From Elusimicrobiota bacterium (lineage in GTDB: Bacteria; Elusimicrobiota; Elusimicrobia; UBA1565; UBA9628): a stretch of DNA of 64,000 nt. This document shows, in pieces, positions 18,180 to 30,181 of the stretch; the first letter of the stretch is position 1, and the number at the start of each line of letters is the position of its first letter. A model generated the notes under the pieces. That model was not told the DNA's origin. It worked only from the letters and a program-made list of their open reading frames with translations, and made no database searches. Location: the NCBI GenBank assembly GCA_016212855.1, contig JACRDP010000002.1, forward strand, positions 1-64,000, given 5' to 3'. Position numbers and translations under genes: made by a program.

Positions 18180-19214
18180 ATGAAGAAGCGCGCGCTGCAC
18201 GAAGACCCGATCAAGCACATCGCCTGGAAGGGGGACCGCCTCGTGGTCCTCGATCAGCGCTGGCTGCCGCGCTCGGTGAAATTCGTGACATGTAAAACGG
18301 CCACGCAGGTCGCAAAGGCCACCACGGACATGGTTCTTCGCGGCGCGCCGCTCATCGGCTGCGCTGCCGCCTACGGAATGGCCCTCGCGGCACGCCGGAA
18401 CAAGCTCAAGGACGTTGTGGCCGCCGAACCGGTTCTCCGCCGGGCTCGCCCGACGGCTGTCAACCTGATGCACGCCCTCGATCATATGCTGGCCGTGGCG
18501 AAGTCCGGCCCCGAGAAGACTTTGTCCAGGCGCATGGCCGCCGCCGCCGTCCAATACTTCGAGCACGATTTGGGCTACAACGCCGCCATGGCCAAATTGG
18601 GCGCGGCGCTATTGAAAAAGAATTCTAATGTGATGACTCACTGCAACGCCGGCGCGCTGGCGACGGCCGGCATCGGCACGGCCGTGGGGATGATCCGCCA
18701 GGGCTGGCTCACCGGCAAGGTGAAGCACGTTTATCCCTGCGAAACCCGGCCCTACCTGCAGGGAGCCCGGCTGACTTTGTGGGAGCTCATGGAAGCGGGC
18801 ATCCCCGCGACTTTGATCACCGACAACATGGCCGCGCACTTGATGAAGACGCGCAAGATCGACGCGGTGATCGTGGGCAGCGACCGCATCGCCGCCAACG
18901 CCGACGTGTGCAACAAGATCGGCACCTACGGCCTGGCGATTTTGGCCAAGCACCACGGCATTCCCTTTTACGTCGTCGCCCCGAGCACGACGGTGGACCT
19001 GGGCACCGCCCACGGCGACCGGATTCCTATCGAGGAGCGCTCGATCCAAGAAGTCGTCGAGATCTTCGGGTCTAAAATCGCGCCGAAAGGCGCCAAGGCC
19101 CACCATTTCGGCTTCGACGTCACGCCGCACGCCCTCGTCACCGCCATCGTCACGGAAAAAGGCGTCGTTTCGCCCGCCAACGGGGCCAATCTAAGGAAGG
19201 TCTTGAACAACTAA
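18180..19214 (+). CDS. mtnA: S-methyl-5-thioribose-1-phosphate isomerase
   Basis: 344 aa, normal length. It belongs to the eIF-2B-like isomerase fold: RGAPLIGCAAAYGMALA (substrate phosphate loop), THCNAGALAT with the catalytic Cys, ETRPYLQGARLT, and the catalytic Asp in IVGSDRIAANADVCNKIGT. It converts methylthioribose-1-phosphate to methylthioribulose-1-phosphate in methionine salvage. No other salvage enzyme is in the window. First gene of a five-gene run whose spacings are 3 nt, 7 nt and two overlaps. Confidence 0.95.
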   Translation: MKKRALHEDPIKHIAWKGDRLVVLDQRWLPRSVKFVTCKTATQVAKATTDMVLRGAPLIGCAAAYGMALAARRNKLKDVVAAEPVLRRARPTAVNLMHALDHMLAVAKSGPEKTLSRRMAAAAVQYFEHDLGYNAAMAKLGAALLKKNSNVMTHCNAGALATAGIGTAVGMIRQGWLTGKVKHVYPCETRPYLQGARLTLWELMEAGIPATLITDNMAAHLMKTRKIDAVIVGSDRIAANADVCNKIGTYGLAILAKHHGIPFYVVAPSTTVDLGTAHGDRIPIEERSIQEVVEIFGSKIAPKGAKAHHFGFDVTPHALVTAIVTEKGVVSPANGANLRKVLNN

Positions 19215-19217
19215 CTC

Positions 19218-20678
19218 ATGCCCATTAAACCGAAGCCGGTGCGCCCGAAGCTCACGAAGATCCTGGCCACGCTCGGGCCCATCTCGGCCAAGCCGGCGAT
19301 GATGCTCGACCTGCTCGCCGCCGGCGTGGACGCGTTCCGGCTCAACTGCTCGCACGCCACCATGGCCGAGCTCGACAAGAACATGGCCCTCATCCGCTCC
19401 GCCTCGCGCCTGAGCCGGCGCGCCTGCTCGGTCGTGATGGACCTGCAGGGGCCCCGCCTGCGCGTGGGGCGCCTGCGCAACGGCGAGCCCATCGAACTCA
19501 AGAAGGGCGCGCGCACGCGCATCAGCACCGCCGACATTCCCGGGACGGCCGAAGAATTCTCGACGAGCTTCAAGAAGCTGCCGCAGACCGTGAAAAAGGA
19601 CATGGAAATCCGTCTCGACGACGGCTCCATCGTCCTGCGCGCGCTCAAGACCGGCGCCTCCTGGGTGGACTGCGAAGTCGTCATCGGCGGCCGCCTGAAG
19701 GAGCACAAGGGCATCAACCTCCCCGGCGCCGACATCGACCTGCCCGCGCTGACGACGAAGGACCTTAAGGACCTCGACACCGGCCTCAAGGTCGGCATCG
19801 ACCACGTCGCCCTGTCGTTCGTGCGCTCGCCCGACGACATCGTCCGGGCGCGCAAGATCATCTCGAAGGCCGGCGCGCCGACGCGCATCATCGCCAAGAT
19901 CGAGCACCCGCAGGCGCTTGACCGCATCGATGACATTCTGGACGCCGCCGACGGCATCATGATCGCGCGCGGCGACCTGGCCGTGGAGCTCTCGGCCGCC
20001 GAGGTGCCCGCCCTGCAGAAGATGCTCGTGCGCCGCGCCAACGACGCCGGCAAGCTCTCCATCGTGGCGACGCAGATGCTCGAGAGCATGATCAACCACG
20101 CCCAGCCCACGCGCGCCGAGGCCAGCGACGTCGCCAACGCGATCTACGACGGCGCCGACGTGGTCATGCTGTCGGGCGAGTCCGCGGTCGGGCTCTATCC
20201 CGTGGAGACCGTCACGGTCATGGCGGACATCATCCGCCGCGCCGAGGCTTCGAATTTCCGGTACCGCATGATCCCGCACGGCCTGCTCGACTCGCCGGAG
20301 ACCGGCTTCTCGCACGCGCTCGCGCGCGCGACGCACGACGCCTGCGACGTGACCGGAGCGAAGGCGGTGATCGTCTATACGATGACGGGCTGGTCGGCGC
20401 GCATCATGTCGAAGTACCGGCCCTACGCGCCGATCGTCGCGATGACCCCGCTCAAGGGCACCTACAACCAGCTCGCGCTGTACTGGGGCATCACGCCCAT
20501 GATCTGCCCCCTCGGCAAGACCACCGACGAGATGCTCGGCTACGGCGAGCGCATCCTGCTCAAGAACGGCGTGGTCAAGCAGGGCGAGACGACCATGGTG
20601 ACCGCCGGCGGCACGGCGAAGCACAAGGCCTCGAACATGCTCAAGATTCACGTCGTCGGGTCGCTCACCTACCGCTGA
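19218..20678 (+). CDS. pyk: Pyruvate kinase
   Basis: 486 aa, full length, with A, B and C domains. Motifs: TKILATLGPIS, DLQGPRLRVG, VALSFVRSPDDI, catalytic IIAKIEHPQAL, metal site MIARGDLAVEL, TQMLESM and DGADVVMLSGESAVG. Unusual: the substrate loop reads FRLNCSHATM where most family members have N-x-SHG, and ARGDLAVE where G usually follows DL. It catalyses PEP + ADP to pyruvate + ATP. In the same operon as mtnA and cutA without obvious pathway logic. Confidence 0.95.
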   Translation: MPIKPKPVRPKLTKILATLGPISAKPAMMLDLLAAGVDAFRLNCSHATMAELDKNMALIRSASRLSRRACSVVMDLQGPRLRVGRLRNGEPIELKKGARTRISTADIPGTAEEFSTSFKKLPQTVKKDMEIRLDDGSIVLRALKTGASWVDCEVVIGGRLKEHKGINLPGADIDLPALTTKDLKDLDTGLKVGIDHVALSFVRSPDDIVRARKIISKAGAPTRIIAKIEHPQALDRIDDILDAADGIMIARGDLAVELSAAEVPALQKMLVRRANDAGKLSIVATQMLESMINHAQPTRAEASDVANAIYDGADVVMLSGESAVGLYPVETVTVMADIIRRAEASNFRYRMIPHGLLDSPETGFSHALARATHDACDVTGAKAVIVYTMTGWSARIMSKYRPYAPIVAMTPLKGTYNQLALYWGITPMICPLGKTTDEMLGYGERILLKNGVVKQGETTMVTAGGTAKHKASNMLKIHVVGSLTYR

Positions 20679-20685
20679 GCCCGCG

Positions 20686-21048
20686 ATGGCCGCGTTTCGC
20701 GTCGTCCTGATCACGGCACCGCGCGGCAAGAAAGCGGACGCGCTGGCCAAGGCGCTCGTCTCGGAACGCCTCGCCGCCTGCGTCAACGTGATCCCCGGGG
20801 TCGTCTCCCATTACCGCTGGAAGGGGCGGATGCGCCGCGACGGGGAAAGTCTGCTGATCGCGAAGACCTCCACCGCCAAATTTCCGGAGCTCAAACGCTG
20901 GATCGCCGCGAATCATCCGTACGCGACGCCCGAGTTGCTGTCGCTGAAAGTAGCCGAGGGCGCGAAGTCCTACCTGGATTGGCTTGGTGAAGAGCTTGAA
21001 ACTATCCCCAACACTTCCAACGTTGGAAACGCGGCGGATAACTCTTGA
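20686..21048 (+). CDS. cutA: CutA1 divalent-ion tolerance protein
   Basis: 120 aa. CutA1 motifs in order: LVSERLAACVNVIPGVVSHY, RWKGRM...ESLLIAKT, NHPYATPELLSLKVAEG and YLDWL. A trimeric ferredoxin-like fold linked to copper and other metal tolerance in some bacteria; its exact role is unresolved. It ends with a polar tail of about 15 residues. Its stop overlaps the next gene's TTG start as TTGA. Confidence 0.94.
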   Translation: MAAFRVVLITAPRGKKADALAKALVSERLAACVNVIPGVVSHYRWKGRMRRDGESLLIAKTSTAKFPELKRWIAANHPYATPELLSLKVAEGAKSYLDWLGEELETIPNTSNVGNAADNS

Positions 21049-21728
21049 CCGTGCCCGTGCACCCCGAATACCGCCCGAAGTTGCTCAGCTCTCGGGAAGT
21101 GGTTCCCGGCGTGCGCCTGTTCCGTTTCGAAGCTTGGCCCGGCTTCACGTTCCTCCCGGGCCAGTTCCTGATGTTCCATTTCGCGGACGACCCTAAGACT
21201 TGGCGCGCCTACTCGGTCTGCAGCGACACGGCTGACTCGTCGTCGTTTGAGGTCGCTATCGGAATGGTCGGCGCGTTTTCAGATCGCCTCGGAGCGTTGA
21301 AGCCCGGCGAGGAGAAGGAACTGATCGTCCGCGGCCCGTTCGGCAAATGGACGTGGAGCGGAGAAGGACACGCGGTGCTGATCGCGGGTGGCACCGGCGT
21401 CACGCCGTTTCGAGCGATGGCGCTTCTCGGGAAGGGCAAGAAGACGATCTTCTACTCGTCGAAGAACAAGGCCGACCGTCTGTTCGGCGACGAGCACGCG
21501 GCGTGGGCGATGCGCGGCGCTACGGTGCACGCGCGCGCGACGCGCGAAGGCGAAAGCCGCTGGACCGCCGCGGAAATCGTCTCCGCGACCGATGATTCTT
21601 CGGCCGTTTTTTTCATCTGCGGCCCCAAGGCCCTCGTCGAGGACATGAAGTCCGGGCTCGCCGCCGCGGGCGTCGATGCGGAGAAGATCCGCACCGAGAA
21701 GTGGGGCGACTACACGGATCTCTTTTGA
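21045..21728 (+). CDS. FAD-dependent ferredoxin-NADP-reductase-like oxidoreductase
   Basis: 227 aa. FNR-type beta-barrel with flavin motif WRAYSVCSD (the RxYS signature), then the NAD(P) domain with LIAGGTGVTPFRAM and FFICGPKALVEDM. There is no [2Fe-2S] or globin domain, so it is a stand-alone reductase whose electron partner is unknown. The TTG at 21045 overlaps the cutA stop (TTGA); a GTG two codons later is an alternative. The 3' end overlaps maf the same way. Confidence 0.88.
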   Translation: MTVPVHPEYRPKLLSSREVVPGVRLFRFEAWPGFTFLPGQFLMFHFADDPKTWRAYSVCSDTADSSSFEVAIGMVGAFSDRLGALKPGEEKELIVRGPFGKWTWSGEGHAVLIAGGTGVTPFRAMALLGKGKKTIFYSSKNKADRLFGDEHAAWAMRGATVHARATREGESRWTAAEIVSATDDSSAVFFICGPKALVEDMKSGLAAAGVDAEKIRTEKWGDYTDLF

Positions 21729-22282
21729 AAATCATACTCGCCTCGGCCTCGCCTCGTCGCCGCGCGATCCTGCGCGCGGCCGGGGTGAGCTTCACCGTCG
21801 ATCCGAGCGGGGTCGACGAGAATATTCCCGAACGCGATCCCCGGCGGCTCGTCGTGAAGCTCGCGCGCCTCAAGGCGCTCGACGTGGCGAAGCGGCATCC
21901 CGGGCGGCTCGTGCTCGGCGCCGACACGATCGTGGTCTGCCAAGGACGCATCCTGGGCAAGCCCAGGAATCTGAAGGACGCGGTGCGTATGATCACCTTG
22001 CAGGCCGGGCGGTGGCAGCGCGTGTACACGGGCACGGCGCTCGTGGACGGCGGACGGGTGTACACCGAGCTCGCCGTGTCGAAGGTGAAGGCGCGGCGGC
22101 TCGACGAAGCTCGCCTACGCAGCCTCGCGGGCAAGCACATGGACAAGGCCGGCGGCTACGCGGTGCAGGACCGGAAGGATCCGCTCGTCGAGCGAATCGT
22201 GGGCGACCGCGACAACGTCGTGGGCCTGCCGATGCGCTCGGTCAGGCTTCTTCTGTCGCGAGCGTCGCGACCGGCAAGGTGA
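21725..22282 (+). CDS. maf: Maf-type nucleotide pyrophosphatase
   Basis: 185 aa from the TTG at 21725, which overlaps the upstream stop as TTGA and gives the canonical N-terminus KIILASASPRR. A longer in-frame extension lies inside the upstream gene. Other motifs: LGADTIVVCQGRILGKP, YTGTALV, DKAGGYAVQD and GDRDNVVGLP. It hydrolyses non-canonical or dTTP/UTP nucleotides, a house-cleaning role. The last 41 bp overlap tail-to-tail with the convergent histidine kinase gene. Confidence 0.94.
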   Translation: MKIILASASPRRRAILRAAGVSFTVDPSGVDENIPERDPRRLVVKLARLKALDVAKRHPGRLVLGADTIVVCQGRILGKPRNLKDAVRMITLQAGRWQRVYTGTALVDGGRVYTELAVSKVKARRLDEARLRSLAGKHMDKAGGYAVQDRKDPLVERIVGDRDNVVGLPMRSVRLLLSRASRPAR

Positions 22283-23651
22283 AGTAGAAGCGCGCGCCCT
22301 TGGGCGCGGCGTCGCCGATGCCGATCGTGCCGCCGTGGCGCGCGATGACCTTGTCGCACAGCGCCAGCCCCAGCCCCACGTTGCCCACGTGGCGCTTGAC
22401 GTCTTTCTGGAAGAATTTGAGGAAGATGTGCTCGCGCGCCTCGGGGGGGATGCCCGGTCCCGAGTCGCTGACCTCGACGAGGACGGAGCCGTTCTCGCGC
22501 CGCACGCCGATCGCGATCCGCCCGCCCGAGGGCGTGTGCTCGACCGCGTTGTGCACGAGGTTGTCGAGCACTCGGCGCAGGAGGACGGAGTCTCCCATGA
22601 CGGGCGGAATGCCGTGCTCGGGCGCGGCGATGTCCAAGAACTGCTTGCGGTCTTTGACGATGAGGCCGAAATCCTTCGCGCAGGCGTGAGCGAGCGCCGA
22701 TAAATCGGTCATCTCTTGCTGGAGCGCCGAGGACTCCTCCATCTTGGCCAGCTGCAACACGTCCTCGACCATGCGCTGCAGGCGCGCGGTGGACATCTCG
22801 AGCAGCTCGAAGGTGCGGTTGTGCTCGCGCTTGCCGGACTTGGTGGCCATGTCGGCGAGCAAAGTGATGCCCGAGCGGATCACCGTCATCGGGGTCTTGA
22901 GATCGTGGACGAGCATCGCGGCGAGCTCGCGCTTCTCGGTCTCGAGCGCCAGGCGGCGGCGGGTCTCGGCCCTGAGGCTCAGGCCCATGCGGTTGAACGC
23001 CGCGACGAGGCGGGAGAGCTCGTCGCCGCCGTCGTCGCCGCCCAGCCGCCGAAACTTCTGCGGATCGGCGGCGATCGCCTCGATGCGGCCGACGAGGCGC
23101 TCCAGGCGTTCGCCCGCGAAGAGGCCGATGAGCCAGGCGATCAAGGTGATCGCCAAAAAGCTCATGACGCCGGCCTGGACGCCGCGCGCGCCGATCTCGT
23201 CGAGGCGCTTCTCGAGGGCGTCGGTGCGCAGGCCGACCTGCACCACGCCCCGGCCGCGCTGACCGAGCTCGACGTCGCCCTCGATGTCGTAAATCCCGTC
23301 GTCGACGTCGCGCAGCGCGCGCCCGGGGCGGGCCTCGCGGGCCGTCAGCTTCGGGTCGTCCGAGCGGCCGACGAGGCGCTTGCCCTTGCGGTCGCGCACC
23401 ACGATGGTCGCGATGCGCGCCTGCACGACGAGGTCCTCGAGCGCTTTGCCGAGCTCAGCGAGCCGTCCCTGGCGCGCCTCCGACCGCACGAGAGACTGCA
23501 CGGCGGTCAACGTCACTTTGCCGAGCCGTTCGGTCTGATGGGTCGCCTCCTCGCGCGAGGAACGCACCCCCAACAGGACGAGGCCGCCGACGACGAGACC
23601 GCCGGAGACGGCGAAGACGAGGGCGAGGCGATAGCTGAGGCCGAGTCGCAT
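22242..23651 (-). CDS. Membrane sensor histidine kinase
   Basis: 469 aa. A first TM span (about 8-28) and a second (about 158-178) flank a periplasmic sensor of about 125 residues. A HAMP-like linker follows (GDELSRLVAAFNRM), then the DHp helix with MLVHDLKTPMTVI (phospho-accepting His249) and the ATPase domain (LDNLVHNAVEHT N-box, DSGPGIPPE G1, GNVGLGLALCDKVI G2). No response-regulator gene is adjacent; the two regulators at 9602-10689 are possible but distant partners. Its 5' end faces the kinase-like gene at 23705 across 53 bp. Confidence 0.93.
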   Translation of the reverse strand: MRLGLSYRLALVFAVSGGLVVGGLVLLGVRSSREEATHQTERLGKVTLTAVQSLVRSEARQGRLAELGKALEDLVVQARIATIVVRDRKGKRLVGRSDDPKLTAREARPGRALRDVDDGIYDIEGDVELGQRGRGVVQVGLRTDALEKRLDEIGARGVQAGVMSFLAITLIAWLIGLFAGERLERLVGRIEAIAADPQKFRRLGGDDGGDELSRLVAAFNRMGLSLRAETRRRLALETEKRELAAMLVHDLKTPMTVIRSGITLLADMATKSGKREHNRTFELLEMSTARLQRMVEDVLQLAKMEESSALQQEMTDLSALAHACAKDFGLIVKDRKQFLDIAAPEHGIPPVMGDSVLLRRVLDNLVHNAVEHTPSGGRIAIGVRRENGSVLVEVSDSGPGIPPEAREHIFLKFFQKDVKRHVGNVGLGLALCDKVIARHGGTIGIGDAAPKGARFYFTLPVATLATEEA

Positions 23652-23689
23652 ATATGGAGGTAAGTCTGGTTGATTCTACGATTTTCGGC

Positions 23690-23695
23690 TATACT
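23690..23695 (+). promoter_or_regulatory. -10 box of the kinase-like operon
   Basis: TATACT in GCTATACT context, 9 nt before the ATG at 23705. No clear -35. Confidence 0.5.
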
Positions 23696-23704
23696 TGGCG
23701 CGCG

Positions 23705-24958
23705 ATGACACCCGCGTTGTGGGCGCTGCGCGCCGTCAATCTTTTGCTCGTGCTGGCCGCCGCCTGGCTCGGCACGCGCGGCAAGGCCGTCACGGTGATT
23801 TTGCCCGCCCTCGCCGCCGCGATCCTCTGCGCCGCGGACGCCGCCTGCGTCTTCTCCGGCCGCCCGGCCGAGCCCAAGGCCCGCGCCGCGGCGTCGGCGG
23901 GCTTCGCCGTGGCGGACATCATGCTCGTGGCCTGGACATCTCAATGGTCCGGACAGTGGGCGGGTGTTCCCGACCTGGGAGTGCTTATTCCGGCGATCCT
24001 CATCGCCCTCGAGTTCGGCCCGGTCGCGGGCGGCGCGGCGGCGGCCGCTCCCGCCGCCTTCACCGTCTTTCTCGTCGCGACGCTCGGTCCGAACCCCGGC
24101 CACGCGCCGGTTCTCGCTTTGCGGGGCGCTCTCTTCGCGCTGGCCCCCGTCGCGGCCGGCGCGGCGCTCGGGCCCGCGCGGGCGCGCTCCGCGGCCGCCG
24201 CGCGCGCCACCTTGGCGCGCCTGCGCGCGGCCCAGGTGGGGGAATACCTTTCCTTCGCGCTGTTTCAACTGCGCGACTACGCGATCACGATCTCCTCGGT
24301 CTCCGAGGCGATCGCCCTTAGCCCCAACGACGCCAAGACGGGCGAGCGCGTGGAAAGGCTGCGCAAAGCCGCGGGCGAGCTCGGCGTGAAGCTGTCGCGC
24401 GTGCTCGGCGATCAGTCGGCCCTGACGACCGCGCGCCCGCCGACGGCGGTTTCGGTGGATTTGACGGCCTTGGTCAACGGCTGCGTTCAAGAGTGCCGGG
24501 AGGCCTTCGCGCCGGACGGCGTGAGCGTGGCGGTCCGCGTCCAGAACACGCCGCCCCCGATCAGCTCCGACCGCCGCTCCATCGAGCTCGCTCTTCTCGC
24601 CGTGCTGCAAAACTCACTCGAGGCCTGCGCCGCGCGCGGCTCCGGCGCGGTGACCGTTCTCCTGCGCAGCGAAGGACCCAACGCGGAGATCGAGATCACC
24701 GACGACGGCGGCGGCGTCTCCGAGACCGACAAGGTCACCTTGTTCGAACCCTTCCTCTCCGCCCGCCGCGCGTCTCACGGGCTCGGCCTGGGGCTGTCCA
24801 TGTCGCGGCGCTTTCTCGAGCGCATCGGCGGCGGCCTGCGCGTGAAGAGCAAGGGCGGCTACACGGCCGCCTTGCTCGTCGTGCCGCTCCAGCGTGAATT
24901 GCCCAAGATCCGCCTCGAGGACTCGACCTGGGCCGGCCGGCGGGCGGAGCACTCATGA
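23705..24958 (+). CDS. Histidine-kinase-like membrane ATPase lacking the phospho-accepting His
   Basis: 417 aa. About six N-terminal hydrophobic spans (residues 5-160) precede a dimerisation-like helix and a clear HATPase_c domain: LQNSLEAC (N-box), DDGGGVSE (G1), HGLGLGLSMSRRFLE (G2). Where a kinase has H-E-L-R-x-P-L, this protein reads FALFQLRDYAITISS, with no His. It may therefore act as an ATP-dependent sensor, a phosphatase or a partner of another kinase. The start at 23705 follows a -10 box by 9 nt. It overlaps the Yip1-like gene as ATGA. Confidence 0.85.
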   Translation: MTPALWALRAVNLLLVLAAAWLGTRGKAVTVILPALAAAILCAADAACVFSGRPAEPKARAAASAGFAVADIMLVAWTSQWSGQWAGVPDLGVLIPAILIALEFGPVAGGAAAAAPAAFTVFLVATLGPNPGHAPVLALRGALFALAPVAAGAALGPARARSAAAARATLARLRAAQVGEYLSFALFQLRDYAITISSVSEAIALSPNDAKTGERVERLRKAAGELGVKLSRVLGDQSALTTARPPTAVSVDLTALVNGCVQECREAFAPDGVSVAVRVQNTPPPISSDRRSIELALLAVLQNSLEACAARGSGAVTVLLRSEGPNAEIEITDDGGGVSETDKVTLFEPFLSARRASHGLGLGLSMSRRFLERIGGGLRVKSKGGYTAALLVVPLQRELPKIRLEDSTWAGRRAEHS

Positions 24959-26073
24959 GCGAACCCGAGGTCAAAAAAGAAGCGCCGGCGCCCGTCGCGC
25001 CCGCGTTCGGCGAGCTGTTCGAGCTTTCGTTCGCGGGGCTCGTCAACGCCCCGAGCGCCTTCTTCAAGCTCGACCAGCGCCCCACCGCGGCTCCGTCGGC
25101 GTCCTTTTTTGTCGCGATGTCCTGGGGAGCGATCTTCTTCGCGCTGAACCTCGTCCACGTGATCATCGCCAAGCCGGGCGCGCTCGCCGTCTATCCCGCC
25201 TGGCAGCTGGGCGCCGTCGTGGCCTGCGGCTTCGGCGCATGGATCGGCGTGTTCTTCCTCGGCGGAAGCTTCCTGTACGGCCTGGGACGCACGCTCGGCG
25301 CCTCCGGGGACTTCGACCGCGGCCTCGTCGCCGCCGCGCTCGTCCTCGCCGCCGCGCCGCTGCAGGCGCTGTGCGGCTGGATGCCCGCGCTCTGGTTCCT
25401 TCCGACCGTGCTGGCCGCCTGGATCGCCGCCTGCGCCCTCACCGGCCTGTTCAAGACCGAGGCCTGGACCGCGCGCGGGCTCTGCGCTTTGCTCGCCGGC
25501 GGCGCGCTCGGTCTCCAGTACGCCGCGACCCTCGCCGTCGAGCGCTACGCCGGAGCGGCCCTCGCCGCGGCGTCGGCGGGGCCTTCTCCGGCCGAGCTCG
25601 CGGATATTCAGAAGCAGCTCATGCAGATCCAGACGATCGCCGAGGCTCCCGTCACGACGGGTTCGACCGCGGCTCCCGGGGCGTCGAGCCTCGACCTGCT
25701 CCGCGGCCCCGGCGAGTCCGCCCAAGCCCGGCCGCCGACCGAGGCCGAGCAGCGCCGCCTGCTCGCGGATATGACCGCGCAAGGCGACGCCATGAACAAG
25801 AGCGTCCTCGCGATGCTCGATTCGATGGCTCCGATGCTGAACAGCCCCGCGATCACGAAGAACATGAGCCCGCAGCAGAAGGCGGATTTCGCCGAGCTCA
25901 ATAAATTGATCTCCGAGCTCAAGAACGGCATCGCGACGAACGCGACGTCGACTCCGGAGCAGCGGCAGAAGGACATGACCCGCGTCCAGAATCTGATGAT
26001 GCGCATGCTCAGCGGCGTTCAGATGCCGCCGATTCCCGCCGCGCCCGCCGCTCCTCCGGAGAAGAAGAAATGA
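24955..26073 (+). CDS. Yip1-like membrane protein with helical C-terminal domain
   Basis: 372 aa. The N-terminal half resembles the Yip1 domain: FELSFAGLVNAPSAFFKLDQ followed by about five hydrophobic spans (residues 52-205). The C-terminal half is Ala/Gln/Met-rich, mostly helical and possibly coiled coil, ending in a Pro/Lys tail. Coupled by ATGA on both sides, to the kinase-like ATPase and the SDR. Function unknown; the family call rests on the characteristic opening and span pattern. Confidence 0.7.
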   Translation: MSEPEVKKEAPAPVAPAFGELFELSFAGLVNAPSAFFKLDQRPTAAPSASFFVAMSWGAIFFALNLVHVIIAKPGALAVYPAWQLGAVVACGFGAWIGVFFLGGSFLYGLGRTLGASGDFDRGLVAAALVLAAAPLQALCGWMPALWFLPTVLAAWIAACALTGLFKTEAWTARGLCALLAGGALGLQYAATLAVERYAGAALAAASAGPSPAELADIQKQLMQIQTIAEAPVTTGSTAAPGASSLDLLRGPGESAQARPPTEAEQRRLLADMTAQGDAMNKSVLAMLDSMAPMLNSPAITKNMSPQQKADFAELNKLISELKNGIATNATSTPEQRQKDMTRVQNLMMRMLSGVQMPPIPAAPAAPPEKKK

Positions 26074-26804
26074 CGCTCACGGGGAAGGTCGTCCTCGTCA
26101 CCGGCTCCGCGCGCCGCGTCGGTCGCGTGATCGCGCTCGCCTTCGCCGCGCAGGGCGCGCGCCTCGCCGTCCACTACAACACGTCGGCGGGCGAGGCCCG
26201 CAAGCTCGTCGCCGGCATCAAGACCCTCTCCGGCGCCGACGCGGAGGTGTTTCGCGCCAACCTCCTCGATCCGGCCGCGCCGAAAAAACTCGCCGACGCG
26301 GTCGCCAAGCGATTCGGCGCGATCGACGTGCTGGTCAACTCCGCCTCGCTGTACGAGCGCGAGTCCTTCCGCGACGCCGATCCTGCGGTCTGGGACCGGC
26401 AGATGGCCGTCAACGCGCGCGCGCCGTTCTTCCTGGCCCAGGCCTGCGCGCCGTGGCTGGCCAAGTCCGGAGACGGCAGCGTGATCAACGTCGCGGACTG
26501 GTCCGCGCACCGCCCGTACGTCGATTGGGCCTCGTACTGCGCGTCGAAGGCGGCCCTGCTGTCCGTCAACAAGACCTTGGCCAAGGCGTTGGCGCCCGGC
26601 GTGCGCGTCAACGCCGTCCTGCCCGGCCCCGTGCTCTCGCCCGAAAAAATGGGAGAGGCCGAGAAGCGCCGCATCGCCGACGCCACCTTGCTCAAACGCC
26701 TCGGCACGCCCGAGGCCGTCGCGCGCGCCTGCGTGTTCCTCGCCGGAGCGGACTACACGACTGGAGCGGAGCTCTCCGTCGACGGCGGCCGGCTCATCGC
26801 CTAG
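26070..26804 (+). CDS. SDR oxidoreductase, pteridine-reductase-like
   Basis: 244 aa short-chain dehydrogenase. The cofactor loop is TGSARRVGR, the TGxxRRxG form typical of pteridine reductases (FolM/PTR1), with an Arg favouring NADPH. LVNSAS, the catalytic Ser in VADWSAHRP, YCASK (Tyr and Lys) and RVNAVLPGPVLSP follow. It likely reduces dihydropteridines or a similar ketone. Two other pterin genes (folB, queD-like) occur at 32407-33386, which mildly supports the substrate guess. It ends 6 bp from the convergent DUF2892 gene. Confidence 0.88.
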   Translation: MTLTGKVVLVTGSARRVGRVIALAFAAQGARLAVHYNTSAGEARKLVAGIKTLSGADAEVFRANLLDPAAPKKLADAVAKRFGAIDVLVNSASLYERESFRDADPAVWDRQMAVNARAPFFLAQACAPWLAKSGDGSVINVADWSAHRPYVDWASYCASKAALLSVNKTLAKALAPGVRVNAVLPGPVLSPEKMGEAEKRRIADATLLKRLGTPEAVARACVFLAGADYTTGAELSVDGGRLIA

Positions 26805-26810
26805 ACGCTC

Positions 26811-27007
26811 CTAGGCGTCCGTCGGGCCGCCCAGTCCGGTCTTCCTGAGAATGTCCTCCATCAAACACCATCGCGTGAACGCCGACTGAAGCAGGTTGGC
26901 CCCGACGAAGGCCGTCAGCCATAGTAAGCGCGGGCTCACGAAGATCGCAAGAAGCAGACTCGCGAGAATCATCGCGCCGGCGATCGCGCGAATCCTGTAG
27001 TGAAGGT

Positions 27008-27011
<4 letters not shown>
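26811..27011 (-). CDS. DUF2892 (YgaP-like) small membrane protein
   Basis: 66 aa with two TM helices: RIRAIAGAMILASLLLAIF and LLWLTAFVGANLLQSAF, then the typical tail WCLMEDILRKTGL. The DUF2892 pattern is N-x-x-x-R-I-I-R-x-x-A-G. The start at 27011 overlaps the RND pump stop as ATGA. A longer in-frame extension lies inside the pump gene and is shadow sequence. Last gene of the sigma/efflux operon; role unknown. Confidence 0.82.
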
Positions 27012-30177
<3,166 letters not shown>

Positions 30178-30181
<4 letters not shown>

